From assembly GCF_004216475.1 (NCBI RefSeq), contig NZ_CP022303.1:3286001-3350000 (forward strand): a stretch of 64,000 nucleotides of DNA. Reading direction: 5' to 3'. The notes below the pieces were generated by a model. That model did not search any database. It was given only the letters and a program-made list of their open reading frames with translations, and was not told where the DNA came from. The first letter of the stretch is position 1. Each line of letters opens with the position of its first letter. Of this stretch, positions 18,072-26,455 are shown one piece after another. Both the position numbers and the translations under genes were made by a program. This DNA comes from Thalassococcus sp. S3 (GTDB taxonomy: Bacteria > Pseudomonadota > Alphaproteobacteria > Rhodobacterales > Rhodobacteraceae).

Positions 18072-19265
18072 ATGAGCGTTGCGCCAGACGTCCACCAAGC
18101 TGAGCCCATCCCCGAAGCTGCCCGCGTTGCCATTGAGGAATTGCTGCAATCCGGTGACCTCTTCCGCTACACCGCGCCGGAAAATGCGCCGGTTTCGCTT
18201 CTTGAAGCGGAATTTGCCGAGATGATCGGCAGCCGCTACGCGCTGGCCGTCTCGTCCTGTTCGGCGGCGCTTTTTCTGTCGTTGAAAGCGCTTGGATTGC
18301 CGCGAGATGCGCGGGTGCTGATCCCCGGCTTCACCTTTGCGGCGGTTCCGTCGTCAGTGGTGCATGCCGATTGTGTGCCCGTCCTGTGCGAAGTGGGCGA
18401 GAATTACCGGGTCGATCTGGAAGACTTCGAGGCCAAGCTGGACGAGGGCATCTCGGCCGTCATCATCAGCCATATGCGCGGCCATACCAGCGACATGGAC
18501 GCGATCATGGCCCTTTGCGACGCGCGTGACATCCCTGTCGTCGAAGACGCGGCGCATTCACTCGGGACCACCTGGGCCGGGCGTAATATCGGGACGATTG
18601 GGCGGATCGGCTGTTTCTCGTTTCAATCCTACAAGATGATCAATGCGGGCGAAGGCGGCATCCTGATCACGGATGATGCGCAACTCGCCGCGCGGGCGGT
18701 GATCATGTCGGGTGCTTACGAGCACAATTGGAAGAAGCACCCCGTCTTGGCTGATGCGTTTGGCAAATGGCAAAATCAGCTCCCGCTCTACAACCTGCGT
18801 ATGAGCAATCTGAGCGCCGTGGTCATCCGGCCGCAACTGCCTGAGCTTAACCGACGTGTGCGCGACGGATTGGTCAATCATGACTATGTCGCGGCACGCC
18901 TCGAAAGCTCGCCCTATATCCGCGTCCCCGCTCCGCTAGACCCCGAGCGGCGCGCGCCCGATTCCATTCAGTTCAACCTGATCGACCTCGATGACGAAGA
19001 GATCCGATGCTTTGCCGATGCCGCAAAGCGGCGGGGCGTCAGCGTGCAGGTCTTCGGACAAAGCCAGGACAATGCGCGCGCCTTCTGGAACTGGCAGTTT
19101 CTGGGTGAGATTCCGGAACTACCCAAGACCCGCGCGATGCTGATGCGGGCCTGCGATGTTCGGTTGCCCGTGCGGCTGAAGCGGGAAGAGCTGGATGTCA
19201 TCGCCGATATCCTTCTTGCATCCGTTACGGAGGTGACGGGACCGGTGCGCGCCTACGGCACGTAG
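18072..19265 (+). CDS. DegT/DnrJ/EryC1/StrS-family PLP aminotransferase
   Basis: The 397-residue protein has the fold type I pattern of the DegT family: SSCSAALFLSLKALG, IPGFTFAAVPSSV, VVEDAAHSLG, and the PLP lysine in FQSYKMINAGEGG. Most members transaminate nucleotide-linked keto sugars, but no sugar or polysaccharide genes are near. Here it follows an amine-degradation cluster, so an amino acid or amine substrate is possible. The ATG is preceded by AGGAAA. The class IV aminotransferase gene starts 43 bases downstream. Confidence 0.83.
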   Translation: MSVAPDVHQAEPIPEAARVAIEELLQSGDLFRYTAPENAPVSLLEAEFAEMIGSRYALAVSSCSAALFLSLKALGLPRDARVLIPGFTFAAVPSSVVHADCVPVLCEVGENYRVDLEDFEAKLDEGISAVIISHMRGHTSDMDAIMALCDARDIPVVEDAAHSLGTTWAGRNIGTIGRIGCFSFQSYKMINAGEGGILITDDAQLAARAVIMSGAYEHNWKKHPVLADAFGKWQNQLPLYNLRMSNLSAVVIRPQLPELNRRVRDGLVNHDYVAARLESSPYIRVPAPLDPERRAPDSIQFNLIDLDDEEIRCFADAAKRRGVSVQVFGQSQDNARAFWNWQFLGEIPELPKTRAMLMRACDVRLPVRLKREELDVIADILLASVTEVTGPVRAYGT

Positions 19266-19308
19266 CGCGAAGCTTGCGCAATCCCCTGGCTTGACGCACT
19301 CTGTCTCC

Positions 19309-20232
19309 ATGCAGGACGTTAGCAAAGGTGCCGCCTGGATGGGCGGCAACATCATTCCGATCAGCGACGCGGCGGTTTCGGTGACCGACTGGGGCGTGAC
19401 GCATTCTGATATCGGCTACGATGTTGTGCCCGTCTGGAAGGGGGCGTTCTTTCGGCTGAACGATTATCTCGACCGGTTCATGGCCTCGGTCCACGCCTTG
19501 CGTTTTGACATCGGTGTGGATGCGGATGCGGTCGCTGATATCCTGCACGACATGGTTTCAGCCTCCGGCTTGCAAAACGCTTACGTGGCGATGGTGGCGG
19601 CGCGGGGCAGAAACCCGATCCCCGGCAGCCGTGACCCCCGCGATTGCAACAACCACTTTTACGCCTGGTGTGTGCCTTACGTTCACATCGTCAGCCCGGA
19701 CCAGGCCGACCAAGGCACGTCGGTCTGGATTGCGAAGTCGGTCAGACGTATTCCGCAGGACAGCGTGAACCCGAAGGTCAAGAATTATCACTGGGGCGAC
19801 TTCACCTCTGGCCTGTTCGAAGCCAAGGACAAGGGCTTTGAGACCACGCTTCTTCTGGATCACGAGGGCAACGTGACGGAAGGCCCCGGTTTCAATGCGT
19901 TCGCGGTCTATGGCGATCGTGTTGTGACATCGGACCATGGCGTGCTTCACGGGATTACGCGGGCCACCGTCCTCGATATGTGCCGGGAACATGGTCTCAG
20001 GGTGGAAACACGCCCACTGCCGTTAGAGGAATTCTGGCACGCGGATGAGGTGTTTCTATCGTCCTCCGGCGGCGGGGTGATCCCCGTTGCGAAAGTCGAT
20101 GACCGCACCTTTTCCAATGGCGCCGCCGGGCCGGTTGCCTCGCGTCTGAGGGCAACCTATTTCGAGGGGCTCGAAAAAGATCACCTGCGCACACCGGTCA
20201 GAAGCCATGGCGGGATGACGGAAACCGCTTAG
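19309..20232 (+). CDS. Class IV PLP aminotransferase (branched-chain/D-amino acid type)
   Basis: The protein belongs to fold type IV: AVSVTDWGVTHSDIGYDVV near the start, the PLP lysine in VNPKVKNYHWGDF, and the glutamate of the cofactor site in NVTEGPGFNAFAV. Relatives act on branched-chain amino acids, D-amino acids or aminodeoxychorismate, and the substrate is open. I start at ATG 19309; an in-frame TTG at 19291 would add six residues, and neither has a good ribosome site. The end overlaps converging phaR by 4 nt. Confidence 0.83.
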   Translation: MQDVSKGAAWMGGNIIPISDAAVSVTDWGVTHSDIGYDVVPVWKGAFFRLNDYLDRFMASVHALRFDIGVDADAVADILHDMVSASGLQNAYVAMVAARGRNPIPGSRDPRDCNNHFYAWCVPYVHIVSPDQADQGTSVWIAKSVRRIPQDSVNPKVKNYHWGDFTSGLFEAKDKGFETTLLLDHEGNVTEGPGFNAFAVYGDRVVTSDHGVLHGITRATVLDMCREHGLRVETRPLPLEEFWHADEVFLSSSGGGVIPVAKVDDRTFSNGAAGPVASRLRATYFEGLEKDHLRTPVRSHGGMTETA

Positions 20233-20783
20233 CTGAGTTTGGACAGTTTCTCCTGCAACTCGGCGAGCTGTTTTTTGATGTCGTCCAGCTCTTCACCCTC
20301 CTCGGTGCCTTTGTCGGTCTCCCGACCCGGCCCGCTCCACGAGCCCGAAAGCCCCCCGGTCATTGCTTTCAGAAACGCTTCCTGCTGTGCCTTCATCGCC
20401 TCGAACCCCGGCATTTTAGCCATCGGGTTCATCGCGCTCATGTTTTCCATCATCTTCGATTGACTGTCTCTCAGCATATCGAACGAGGCCTGAAGAAACT
20501 GCGGGACAACTCCGCCTCCGGGCACCATGTAGCTGCGGACAAGATCGTTAAGCACGTTAACGGGAAGAACGTTTTCGCCCCGGCTTTCATGCTCGGCGAT
20601 GATCTGCAAAAGATATTGCCGGGTGAGATCGTCGCCCGATTTCAGATCGACGATCTGAACTTCGCGCCCTTCCCGAATGAAACCGGCAATATCTTCCAGC
20701 GTCACGTAATCGCTGGTTTCTGTATTGTATAACCTGCGACTGGCGTAGCGCTTGATCAGCAGCGGTTTTTTCTCTTCCGCCAT
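20229..20783 (-). CDS. phaR: Polyhydroxyalkanoate synthesis repressor PhaR
   Basis: The 184-residue protein has the PhaR DNA-binding N-terminus (LIKRYASRRLYNTETSDYVTLEDI) and the PHB-accumulation regulatory domain up to about residue 100, then a helical, charged C-terminal coiled coil. PhaR binds both PHA polymer and the promoters of granule genes, and releases DNA when polymer forms. The start at 20783 follows GGGGAGGG; the frame upstream of it is not conserved. Candidate autoregulatory sites lie just upstream. Confidence 0.94.
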   Translation of the reverse strand: MAEEKKPLLIKRYASRRLYNTETSDYVTLEDIAGFIREGREVQIVDLKSGDDLTRQYLLQIIAEHESRGENVLPVNVLNDLVRSYMVPGGGVVPQFLQASFDMLRDSQSKMMENMSAMNPMAKMPGFEAMKAQQEAFLKAMTGGLSGSWSGPGRETDKGTEEGEELDDIKKQLAELQEKLSKLS

Positions 20784-20804
20784 GTCGTACCCTCCCCGAC
20801 GATG

Positions 20805-20815
20805 ATGCATCGCAG
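20805..20815. promoter_or_regulatory. Candidate PhaR operator upstream of phaR (ATGC-N3-GCAG)
   Basis: ATGC-ATC-GCAG is one base away from the TGC-rich CTGC-N3-GCAG pattern reported for Paracoccus PhaR. It lies 22 bases upstream of the phaR start codon. Confidence 0.35.
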
Positions 20816-20823
20816 CAAAGCCT

Positions 20824-20835
20824 ATGCGAGCGCAG
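20824..20835. promoter_or_regulatory. Second candidate PhaR operator upstream of phaR (ATGC-N4-GCAG)
   Basis: ATGC-GAGC-GCAG has the N4 spacing also known for PhaR sites. Its centre is about 20 bases from the first site, so the two would lie on the same DNA face. Confidence 0.3.
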
Positions 20836-20837
20836 AA

Positions 20838-20870
20838 CAAAAAGAAAGGGCAGGTCCTGAGACCTGCCCT
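20838..20870 (-). terminator. Rho-independent terminator of phaP
   Basis: Read on the minus strand, a perfect 10-bp stem (AGGGCAGGTC, loop TCAG, GACCTGCCCT) is followed by TTCTTTTTG. It lies 45 bases after the phasin stop and insulates phaR from phaP transcription. Confidence 0.85.
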
Positions 20871-20914
20871 CGCGCGATTGCACCTTTAGGGAGGAGGAGG
20901 TGCAGATCAGCGTC

Positions 20915-21358
20915 TTACTTTGCAGCCGCTTTTTTCGCAGCAGCCGTCACGTCAGCCGTGGCTTTCTTGACCGCAGCCGTTGCGTCTTCTGTCATGTCCT
21001 TGCCGGCTGCCATCATCAGCTCGACCGTGTCCATCTGGACTTTCTTGGCGATCTCGGCAAAGGCCGCCATGTGCTCTGCTGCCACTTCGGCGCTGGCCGA
21101 AGCAAAGTCTGTCATCGCCTTTGCGTAATCCGCCGGCTCAGCTTTTGCTTTCGACATATCGGCCATCTTGGACAGCGTGTCTTTGGTCCATTTGCTGGAC
21201 ACTTCGGTCGATTTTTCTGCGGCTTCCAGAGCCACGCCCGACAGTTTCTCGCTCAGTGTCGCGGTGGTTTTAAATGCTTCTTCCATTGCAGCCGTATCCA
21301 CCGGGAACGCACCCATCATGTCTTTCATCATGGTGGTCATGTCTTGTGCTTTCGCCAT
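20915..21358 (-). CDS. phaP: Phasin (PHA granule-associated protein)
   Basis: The 147-residue protein is helical and rich in alanine, lysine and methionine, with the phasin-2 type core (EAFKTTATLSEKLSGVALEAAEKSTEV) and a lysine/alanine tail (AAVKKATADVTAAAKKAAAK). Phasins coat PHA granules and control their size. It lies between phaR and phaC with its own promoter, candidate PhaR operators and a strong terminator. That is what is expected of the most abundant granule protein. Confidence 0.9.
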   Translation of the reverse strand: MAKAQDMTTMMKDMMGAFPVDTAAMEEAFKTTATLSEKLSGVALEAAEKSTEVSSKWTKDTLSKMADMSKAKAEPADYAKAMTDFASASAEVAAEHMAAFAEIAKKVQMDTVELMMAAGKDMTEDATAAVKKATADVTAAAKKAAAK

Positions 21359-21412
21359 CTCAAAATCCTCTCATGCTGTACGGGCCCACCCCGTTCTTCA
21401 TCAGCTGCCAAT

Positions 21413-21441
21413 AGAGTATATGCTGCAGCGCAGCATTTCAA
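21413..21441 (-). promoter_or_regulatory. Predicted phaP promoter
   Basis: On the minus strand TTGAAA (21441-21436) and TACTCT (21418-21413) are separated by exactly 17 bases. The spacer is filled by the first PhaR-like operator, so bound PhaR would exclude RNA polymerase. Confidence 0.5.
21418..21435. promoter_or_regulatory. PhaR operator O1 in the phaP promoter
   Basis: TGCTGC-AGC-GCAGCA contains an exact CTGC-N3-GCAG (21423-21433). It belongs to an 18-base direct repeat (ATATGCYGCASCGCAGMA) with a second copy exactly 30 bases away. Confidence 0.65.
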
Positions 21442-21447
21442 GACCCA

Positions 21448-21465
21448 ATATGCCGCACCGCAGAA
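21448..21465. promoter_or_regulatory. PhaR operator O2 upstream of the phaP promoter
   Basis: The second copy of the 18-base repeat carries CCGC-ACC-GCAG (one mismatch to the inverted repeat). The 30-base spacing from O1 is about three helical turns, which would allow cooperative binding on one face. Confidence 0.55.
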
Positions 21466-21484
21466 AGAAGCGGGAAATGGCGGA

Positions 21485-23296
21485 TCAGGATGCGGCCGCA
21501 GCCTTTATGCGCACATAGCTGCCTGGCGCGCTTTCCAAAACGGGATGACTTGCATCTCCTGGGTTCCGCGCTGGCACCTTTTTTCCAGAGCGTTTCGACA
21601 GCCAGTCCTGCCAGTGCGGCCACCACGACCCCGCGTGAAATTCCGCCCCCTCAAGCCAGGCATCGGCATCAAGTTTGAGATCGGAATTGGTGTAGTGACC
21701 GTATTTGTTCTTGGATGGCGGGTTCACGATACCCGCGATGTGGCCCGACTGGGTCATGATGAAGGTCTTGCTGCGCGATTTCATCTGACAGAACCCGCGG
21801 TAGCTGTCTTTCCATGCAGCGATATGATCGGTCTCGCAAGCAATCGCACAGACCGGAACATCGACATCCGAGACGTGCAGCTGCTCACCAAAAAGCTCAA
21901 ATCCGGCACCCGTGAACTCATTTTTCTGGCACAAGCCGCGCAGATACTGCATCGCCATCTTCGCAGGCAGGTTCGTGCCATCGCCGTTCCAATACAGCAG
22001 ATCAAAGGCCGGCGGGGTCTGTCCCATCATATAACTGCGGATCGCCGGGCTGTAGACAAGGTCGTTTGACCGCAGAAAGCTGAATGTCCGTGCCATGATA
22101 TAGGACGGCAGGATGCCGCGCTTGGCCACCTCTGCCTCGATCCCGTCGATGAAGTCGTCCTGCAGGAAGGGCGTGAATTCACCCTGGTCGCCAAAGTCCG
22201 TAAGCGCGGTGAAGAAGGTTGCCGATTTGATCGACTTGTCCCCCCGCTTTTTCAAAAGCGACAATGTCATGGCAAGGGTCGTACCGGCGATGCAATATCC
22301 GACGACATTCACCTGCTTTTCGCCGGTGATGGCCTTGACCTCGCGGATGGCAGCCAGAAACCCATCCTCGATGTAGTCTTCCATCCCGACATCGCTGTAG
22401 CTTGCGTCGGGATTGACCCAACTGGCCACGAACAGGGTATAGCCCTGATCGGTGATCCACTTGATCAGGCTGTTCTGCTCTTTCAGATCAAGGATGTAGA
22501 ACTTGTTGATCCAGGGCGGGAACAGGATCAAAGGGGTGGCGTGCACGGTTTCGGTCGTCGGACGAAACTGGATGATCTCCAACATGCGGTTACGATAGAT
22601 CACGTCTCCCGGCGTCGTCGCGATATTGCGGCCCAATTCAAACGCCTGTTCGTCCGCCAGGCGCACAACCAGCTCGCCATTGTTGGCTTCCAGATCGGCA
22701 ACGAGGTTTTCCAGCCCATCGACCAATGACTGACCGTCCGTTTCGACAGCTTTTTCCAGCGCATCGGGATTGGTGGCCAGAAAGTTTGTCGGGGCCATCA
22801 TGTCCACGATCTGACGGGAGAAATAGGCCAGCCGCTTCTTTTCGACCGGATCAAGCTCCTCGACATCCTGGACCGCCTGCTCGATCGCGTGCGCGTTGAT
22901 CAGATATTGTTGCTTGATGAAGTTGAAGTAAGGATGCGTGTCCCAGAGGGGATTTTTGAAACGTGCATCCGAAGGGCCGGGATCCGCAGGCGCCCGCAAC
23001 TGCCCCTTGGCGAGCGCTTGCTGGGCCTCGACAAAGTGCATGACGGACTGCGACCAGAACGAAAGTTGGTGCTCCAGGATCTTGGCCGGATTTTGCAAAG
23101 CTTCGGTCCAATAAGCCGTTGCTGCCCTTGCAAACAATTCCTGATTCGGGCCGTCCAGCGCAGCATTGTGAGGGGTCTTGTGGGACATAACGTCCAACAA
23201 CCGCTTTGACAGACGCTCAACCTTACTTAGGTTTTCTGTAAGACGTTCAAAGTGTTCGGCCGGCACGTCCGCCGGCACGTCATCGCTAGTTGTCAT
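21485..23296 (-). CDS. phaC: Class I poly(3-hydroxyalkanoate) synthase
   Basis: The 603-residue enzyme has the PhaC N-terminal domain and an alpha/beta-hydrolase catalytic domain. The lipase-like box is GYCIAG with nucleophile Cys335; the Asp (ETDHIAAW region) and His (SGHIAGIVNPP) of the triad follow. It polymerises 3-hydroxyacyl-CoA and sits on the granule surface. The length and PPWINKFYILDL motif identify class I. It is divergent from phaZ with a PhaR-like site between them. Confidence 0.96.
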   Translation of the reverse strand: MTTSDDVPADVPAEHFERLTENLSKVERLSKRLLDVMSHKTPHNAALDGPNQELFARAATAYWTEALQNPAKILEHQLSFWSQSVMHFVEAQQALAKGQLRAPADPGPSDARFKNPLWDTHPYFNFIKQQYLINAHAIEQAVQDVEELDPVEKKRLAYFSRQIVDMMAPTNFLATNPDALEKAVETDGQSLVDGLENLVADLEANNGELVVRLADEQAFELGRNIATTPGDVIYRNRMLEIIQFRPTTETVHATPLILFPPWINKFYILDLKEQNSLIKWITDQGYTLFVASWVNPDASYSDVGMEDYIEDGFLAAIREVKAITGEKQVNVVGYCIAGTTLAMTLSLLKKRGDKSIKSATFFTALTDFGDQGEFTPFLQDDFIDGIEAEVAKRGILPSYIMARTFSFLRSNDLVYSPAIRSYMMGQTPPAFDLLYWNGDGTNLPAKMAMQYLRGLCQKNEFTGAGFELFGEQLHVSDVDVPVCAIACETDHIAAWKDSYRGFCQMKSRSKTFIMTQSGHIAGIVNPPSKNKYGHYTNSDLKLDADAWLEGAEFHAGSWWPHWQDWLSKRSGKKVPARNPGDASHPVLESAPGSYVRIKAAAAS

Positions 23297-23320
23297 TTTA
23301 AGGATTCCCCCCTACTCTCG

Positions 23321-23331
23321 CTGCTGTGCAG
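23321..23331. promoter_or_regulatory. Candidate PhaR operator between phaC and phaZ
   Basis: CTGC-TGT-GCAG is an exact match to the CTGC-N3-GCAG pattern. It lies 25 bases upstream of the phaC start and 76 bases upstream of the phaZ start, so one site could serve both divergent genes. Confidence 0.5.
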
Positions 23332-23406
23332 AATAACGTCGCTGGTTTCGGGGGACAAAGCGACGAATGGTCCGACTTGTTGCAGTCGCTTAAATGGAGA
23401 CCCGAA

Positions 23407-24678
23407 ATGCGGTACATGCTGACCTACGACCTGATGGAAACGGCGCGCAACACCAACCAGTGGATGGGTGCGTCGGCCCTCGCAATGGCGTCCTACCCCG
23501 TGTTCAGTCTCTTCCCGAACCCGGCGCTGGAATGGATGGCGGCCTGGGGCGAGGTCACGGAACGCACCTTCCAGCGCATGGTGGTCAAGCCAGACTGGGG
23601 CATTCCATCGGTCACCTGCGAAGACGGCAAGGACCACCTTGTGCAGGTCGAAACTGTCCTTGAGCGGCCGTTTGGCGATCTGGTCCACTTTGCCGTTCTG
23701 GGGCGAAAGCCGCGTCCAAGGCAGGTTTTGCTTGTCGCGCCGATGTCGGGCCACTACGCAACGCTGCTGCGCTCCACCGTCACCAGCCTGCTGCCAGATT
23801 GCGAGGTTTACGTGACCGACTGGCACAATGCCCGCGACATCCCCGTAAGTGCGGGCAAGTTCGATGTCGAAGACTATACGCTTTATCTTGTCGATTTCCT
23901 GCGCCATCTCGGCCCCGATACACATGTCATCGCCGTCTGTCAGCCAGCTCCGCTCGCTCTCGCCGCGACGGCCTACCTGGCCGAAGAGGATCCAGATGCA
24001 CAGCCGCGCTCCCTCACCCTGATCGGCGGGCCCATTGATCCGGACGCAACCCCGACGGAAGTCACCGATTTCGGTCGCCGCGTCACCATGGGCCAGCTTG
24101 AGCGTACCATGATCCAGAGGGTCGGTTTCAAGTATCCTGGTGTCGGGCGTCTGGTTTATCCCGGCCTCCTCCAACTGGCGTCCTTCATGTCGATGAATGC
24201 CGACCGTCACGGGCAGGCCTTCATGGACCAGATCAGCCGCGTCGCACGGGGTGAAGCGTCCGACCACGATGCGCATAACCGCTTTTACGACGAATACCTC
24301 GCCGTGATGGACATGACGGCGGAATTCTACCTCTCCACCGTCGAGCGTATCTTCAAAGAGCGCGAGATTGCGCGCAATGTCTTCACCGTGGCGGGGCGGC
24401 GCGTCGATATTGGCAAGATCACCCGCGTGGCGGTCAAAACGGTCGAAGGCGCGAAGGACGACATTTCCGCCCCTGGCCAGTGCGTCGCGGCGCTTGATCT
24501 GTGCACCGGGCTGCCGGACGAAAAGAAGGCAAGCCATGTGGAGCCCGACGCGGGCCATTACGGGATTTTCGCCGGCAAAGGCTGGCGCAACAACATACGC
24601 CCTCTCGTCCTGGACTTCATCGACGCGAACGGGCCCAACCCGACCAAAAAGGCTGCGAACAAGAACGCCGCGGCCTGA
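23407..24678 (+). CDS. phaZ: Intracellular polyhydroxyalkanoate depolymerase
   Basis: The protein matches the intracellular PhaZ family: no export signal, the block EVTERTFQRMVVKPDWG, and a cysteine nucleophile in VCQPAPLALAA where other hydrolases have GxSxG. The late histidine is in the VEPDAGHYGIFAG segment. It degrades native granules and so opposes PhaC. I start at 23407 (MRYMLTYDLMETARN) because it follows GGAG at normal spacing; a start at 23326 would add 27 residues and overlap the operator. Confidence 0.92.
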   Translation: MRYMLTYDLMETARNTNQWMGASALAMASYPVFSLFPNPALEWMAAWGEVTERTFQRMVVKPDWGIPSVTCEDGKDHLVQVETVLERPFGDLVHFAVLGRKPRPRQVLLVAPMSGHYATLLRSTVTSLLPDCEVYVTDWHNARDIPVSAGKFDVEDYTLYLVDFLRHLGPDTHVIAVCQPAPLALAATAYLAEEDPDAQPRSLTLIGGPIDPDATPTEVTDFGRRVTMGQLERTMIQRVGFKYPGVGRLVYPGLLQLASFMSMNADRHGQAFMDQISRVARGEASDHDAHNRFYDEYLAVMDMTAEFYLSTVERIFKEREIARNVFTVAGRRVDIGKITRVAVKTVEGAKDDISAPGQCVAALDLCTGLPDEKKASHVEPDAGHYGIFAGKGWRNNIRPLVLDFIDANGPNPTKKAANKNAAA

Positions 24679-24688
24679 GCAATTGGGA

Positions 24689-24713
24689 GGCGGAGAAGCC
24701 CTGCTACTCCGCC
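24689..24713. other. 7-bp hairpin after phaZ
   Basis: GGCGGAG pairs with CTCCGCC around an 11-base loop, 11 bases after the phaZ stop. There is no T-run, so it may only stabilise the mRNA end. The rest of the 143-base interval up to 24821 shows nothing clear. Confidence 0.3.
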
Positions 24714-24821
24714 GATGACCAAGCACGGCCCAAGCCGGTTTACTTTGGCCTCATTGCACCTGTTTTTCGCATGAACGAGCTGAGCGACGTGTCCTTACGC
24801 CGTGCTCAGTTTAGCAATCCG

Positions 24822-25541
24822 TCACAGCGCGTTCTGAAGGATCAAGGGCTGACGCAGCCAGTCACGCAATGCGTCGAGCGTGGCATGCGGCTGTTCAAGC
24901 GATGGCAGGTGCCCCGCGCCCTCGATAACGCGCAGCTTGGCCTTGGGGATCAGTTCGGCCATGAAACTATGGCGCTTCATCGGGGTCAGCCCGTCATGTT
25001 CACCGCACAGAACCATGGCCGGAACCTTGATTTTCCGCAGCGTGCTTTGCTGATCGCGACGGCGCTGCAGCGCGCGTGACTGACTGACATAGACGTCCGG
25101 GCCCAGATCACGCGCCATCGTCAACAGCGTTGCCATGACATCCATCCGGCCGGGACCAGGGGCCAGATGATCCGGCTTGAACGTTTCCGCCATCACCGCG
25201 TCCAGCCGCCCTGCCCGTGCGCCCACGATCAGCGGCTCGCGCTCCGCGGCGGCTTGCGGGGTTTCCGCAAGCGGATCGGTGTCCATCAACGCCACGCGCG
25301 CAACCCGTTCCTGCGCGCGGCGCAGGATTTCCATCGCGACGATGCCCCCCATACCGCACCCGACCAGCGCGAAACGCGCAGGAAGATGCGGCAGGATGCT
25401 CGATGCAATCTCCTCAATCCGCTCGCCCAAGGTGATCGGTGCCACAGTGACCACCCGCTCGGTACTCATCATACGGATCTGTTGATCGAAGACGCGGGCA
25501 TCGGCCATCATGCCCGGTAAGAACACGACCGGTTCAGACAT
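24822..25541 (-). CDS. Alpha/beta-hydrolase-fold protein with replaced nucleophile
   Basis: The protein is a clear alpha/beta hydrolase (FLPGMMADARVF oxyanion region, GEHDGLTP acid, EGAGHLPSLEQP histidine). The nucleophile elbow reads VGCGMGG: the G-x-Ser-x-G serine is glycine at residue 63, and a cysteine precedes it. It should therefore be inactive as a classical esterase, or work by another mechanism. I start at ATG 25541, preceded by GAGAG; a GTG two codons upstream is possible. The gene runs towards phaZ. Confidence 0.8.
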   Translation of the reverse strand: MSEPVVFLPGMMADARVFDQQIRMMSTERVVTVAPITLGERIEEIASSILPHLPARFALVGCGMGGIVAMEILRRAQERVARVALMDTDPLAETPQAAAEREPLIVGARAGRLDAVMAETFKPDHLAPGPGRMDVMATLLTMARDLGPDVYVSQSRALQRRRDQQSTLRKIKVPAMVLCGEHDGLTPMKRHSFMAELIPKAKLRVIEGAGHLPSLEQPHATLDALRDWLRQPLILQNAL

Positions 25542-25642
25542 CGCCACTCTCTTTGCTGCTCATCAGAGGGCCTCTTTTTGTTTCCGGCAGTGTGCGGATT
25601 TCGACGGATCCGGACAAGAACAAATGTGTGGATTGCGCCCGC

Positions 25643-26275
25643 TCAGGGATAGGCGATGCCGCGGAACGGCGGAAAATCGCGATACCTGGCTTGCCTTTGT
25701 GGCAAAGGTTCGTCCGGCTCGGCACCGGCATCAAGCAATTTGCCGCGTGGCGCGATATAGCTGGAAATCGTGCGCTGCGGCACCGCGCGCCAAACAAGAT
25801 TGAACGCGCAGAGCTTGGGAAAGAACCAAAGATCCGAATAGTCCAGATGGTCATGGATCCACCAGGCCAGATCGCGCCAATCGCGCCCTTCGGCATATTG
25901 ATCCGCGAACCAGGGGATCACGATGGACGCCCCCGCGATCCGGTCATCGCCTGCGGCGCGATCCCAGATATGGCATTCCAGCGGGTTGTCATTGGCCGCG
26001 CAATTCAGCTTGTTTTCGTTGCCATAACGGTTCAACTCGGGAGAGCGATAGCCCGAGCGGACCGCCACCCGGCCAAAGGTTTCCTCAAGCGGATCCATCA
26101 GCGTTTCACAAAAGGCCCGGCCCGTTTCGATGACGAGATCTGGGATCTCCGGCAGGTTCTGCACACGGTGAAAGCTGCCAATCTCGGAATAAAGAAAATC
26201 CCGCATGAAAAAGTGTTTGGACAAACGCACGCGCCCGAATGTCTCAAGGCTCCACATGCTGGCGGGCTTGCGCAT
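25643..26275 (-). CDS. Peptidase M15-like protein
   Basis: The 210-residue protein has a segment reminiscent of zinc D,D-peptidases of the M15 group: VAVRSGYRSPELN, then ECHIWDRAA and WWIHDHLDYSDLWF, which could supply zinc ligands. The classical SxHxxGxAxD motif is altered, so activity on cell wall is only a suggestion. There is no signal peptide. The start at 26275 follows AGGGGGG; the 17 residues upstream in frame are not supported by a ribosome site. Confidence 0.6.
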   Translation of the reverse strand: MRKPASMWSLETFGRVRLSKHFFMRDFLYSEIGSFHRVQNLPEIPDLVIETGRAFCETLMDPLEETFGRVAVRSGYRSPELNRYGNENKLNCAANDNPLECHIWDRAAGDDRIAGASIVIPWFADQYAEGRDWRDLAWWIHDHLDYSDLWFFPKLCAFNLVWRAVPQRTISSYIAPRGKLLDAGAEPDEPLPQRQARYRDFPPFRGIAYP

Positions 26276-26455
26276 CAAACCCCCCTGAACGTCAGAGCGG
26301 CATGGATGCCGGAACCGAAGCGCCAAGCCGCATCTCGTCGCAGATGTTCAAGCAAGATAGGCGCCTCCGGAAACAATCAGCCTTACCTTAGCGCGCGTCA
26401 CGTGGTCCGTCTGCCCCTTAAGCTGCACGCAACCGTCGGTCCGAACGGACCCGTT

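Noticed and set aside
20900..22069. 389-residue open frame on the plus strand rich in Cys, Phe and His
   Set aside because: Antisense to phaP and the end of phaC; the composition is an artefact of alanine/lysine codons.
23293..24726. 477-residue open frame on the minus strand
   Set aside because: Antisense to phaZ, with no conserved motif.
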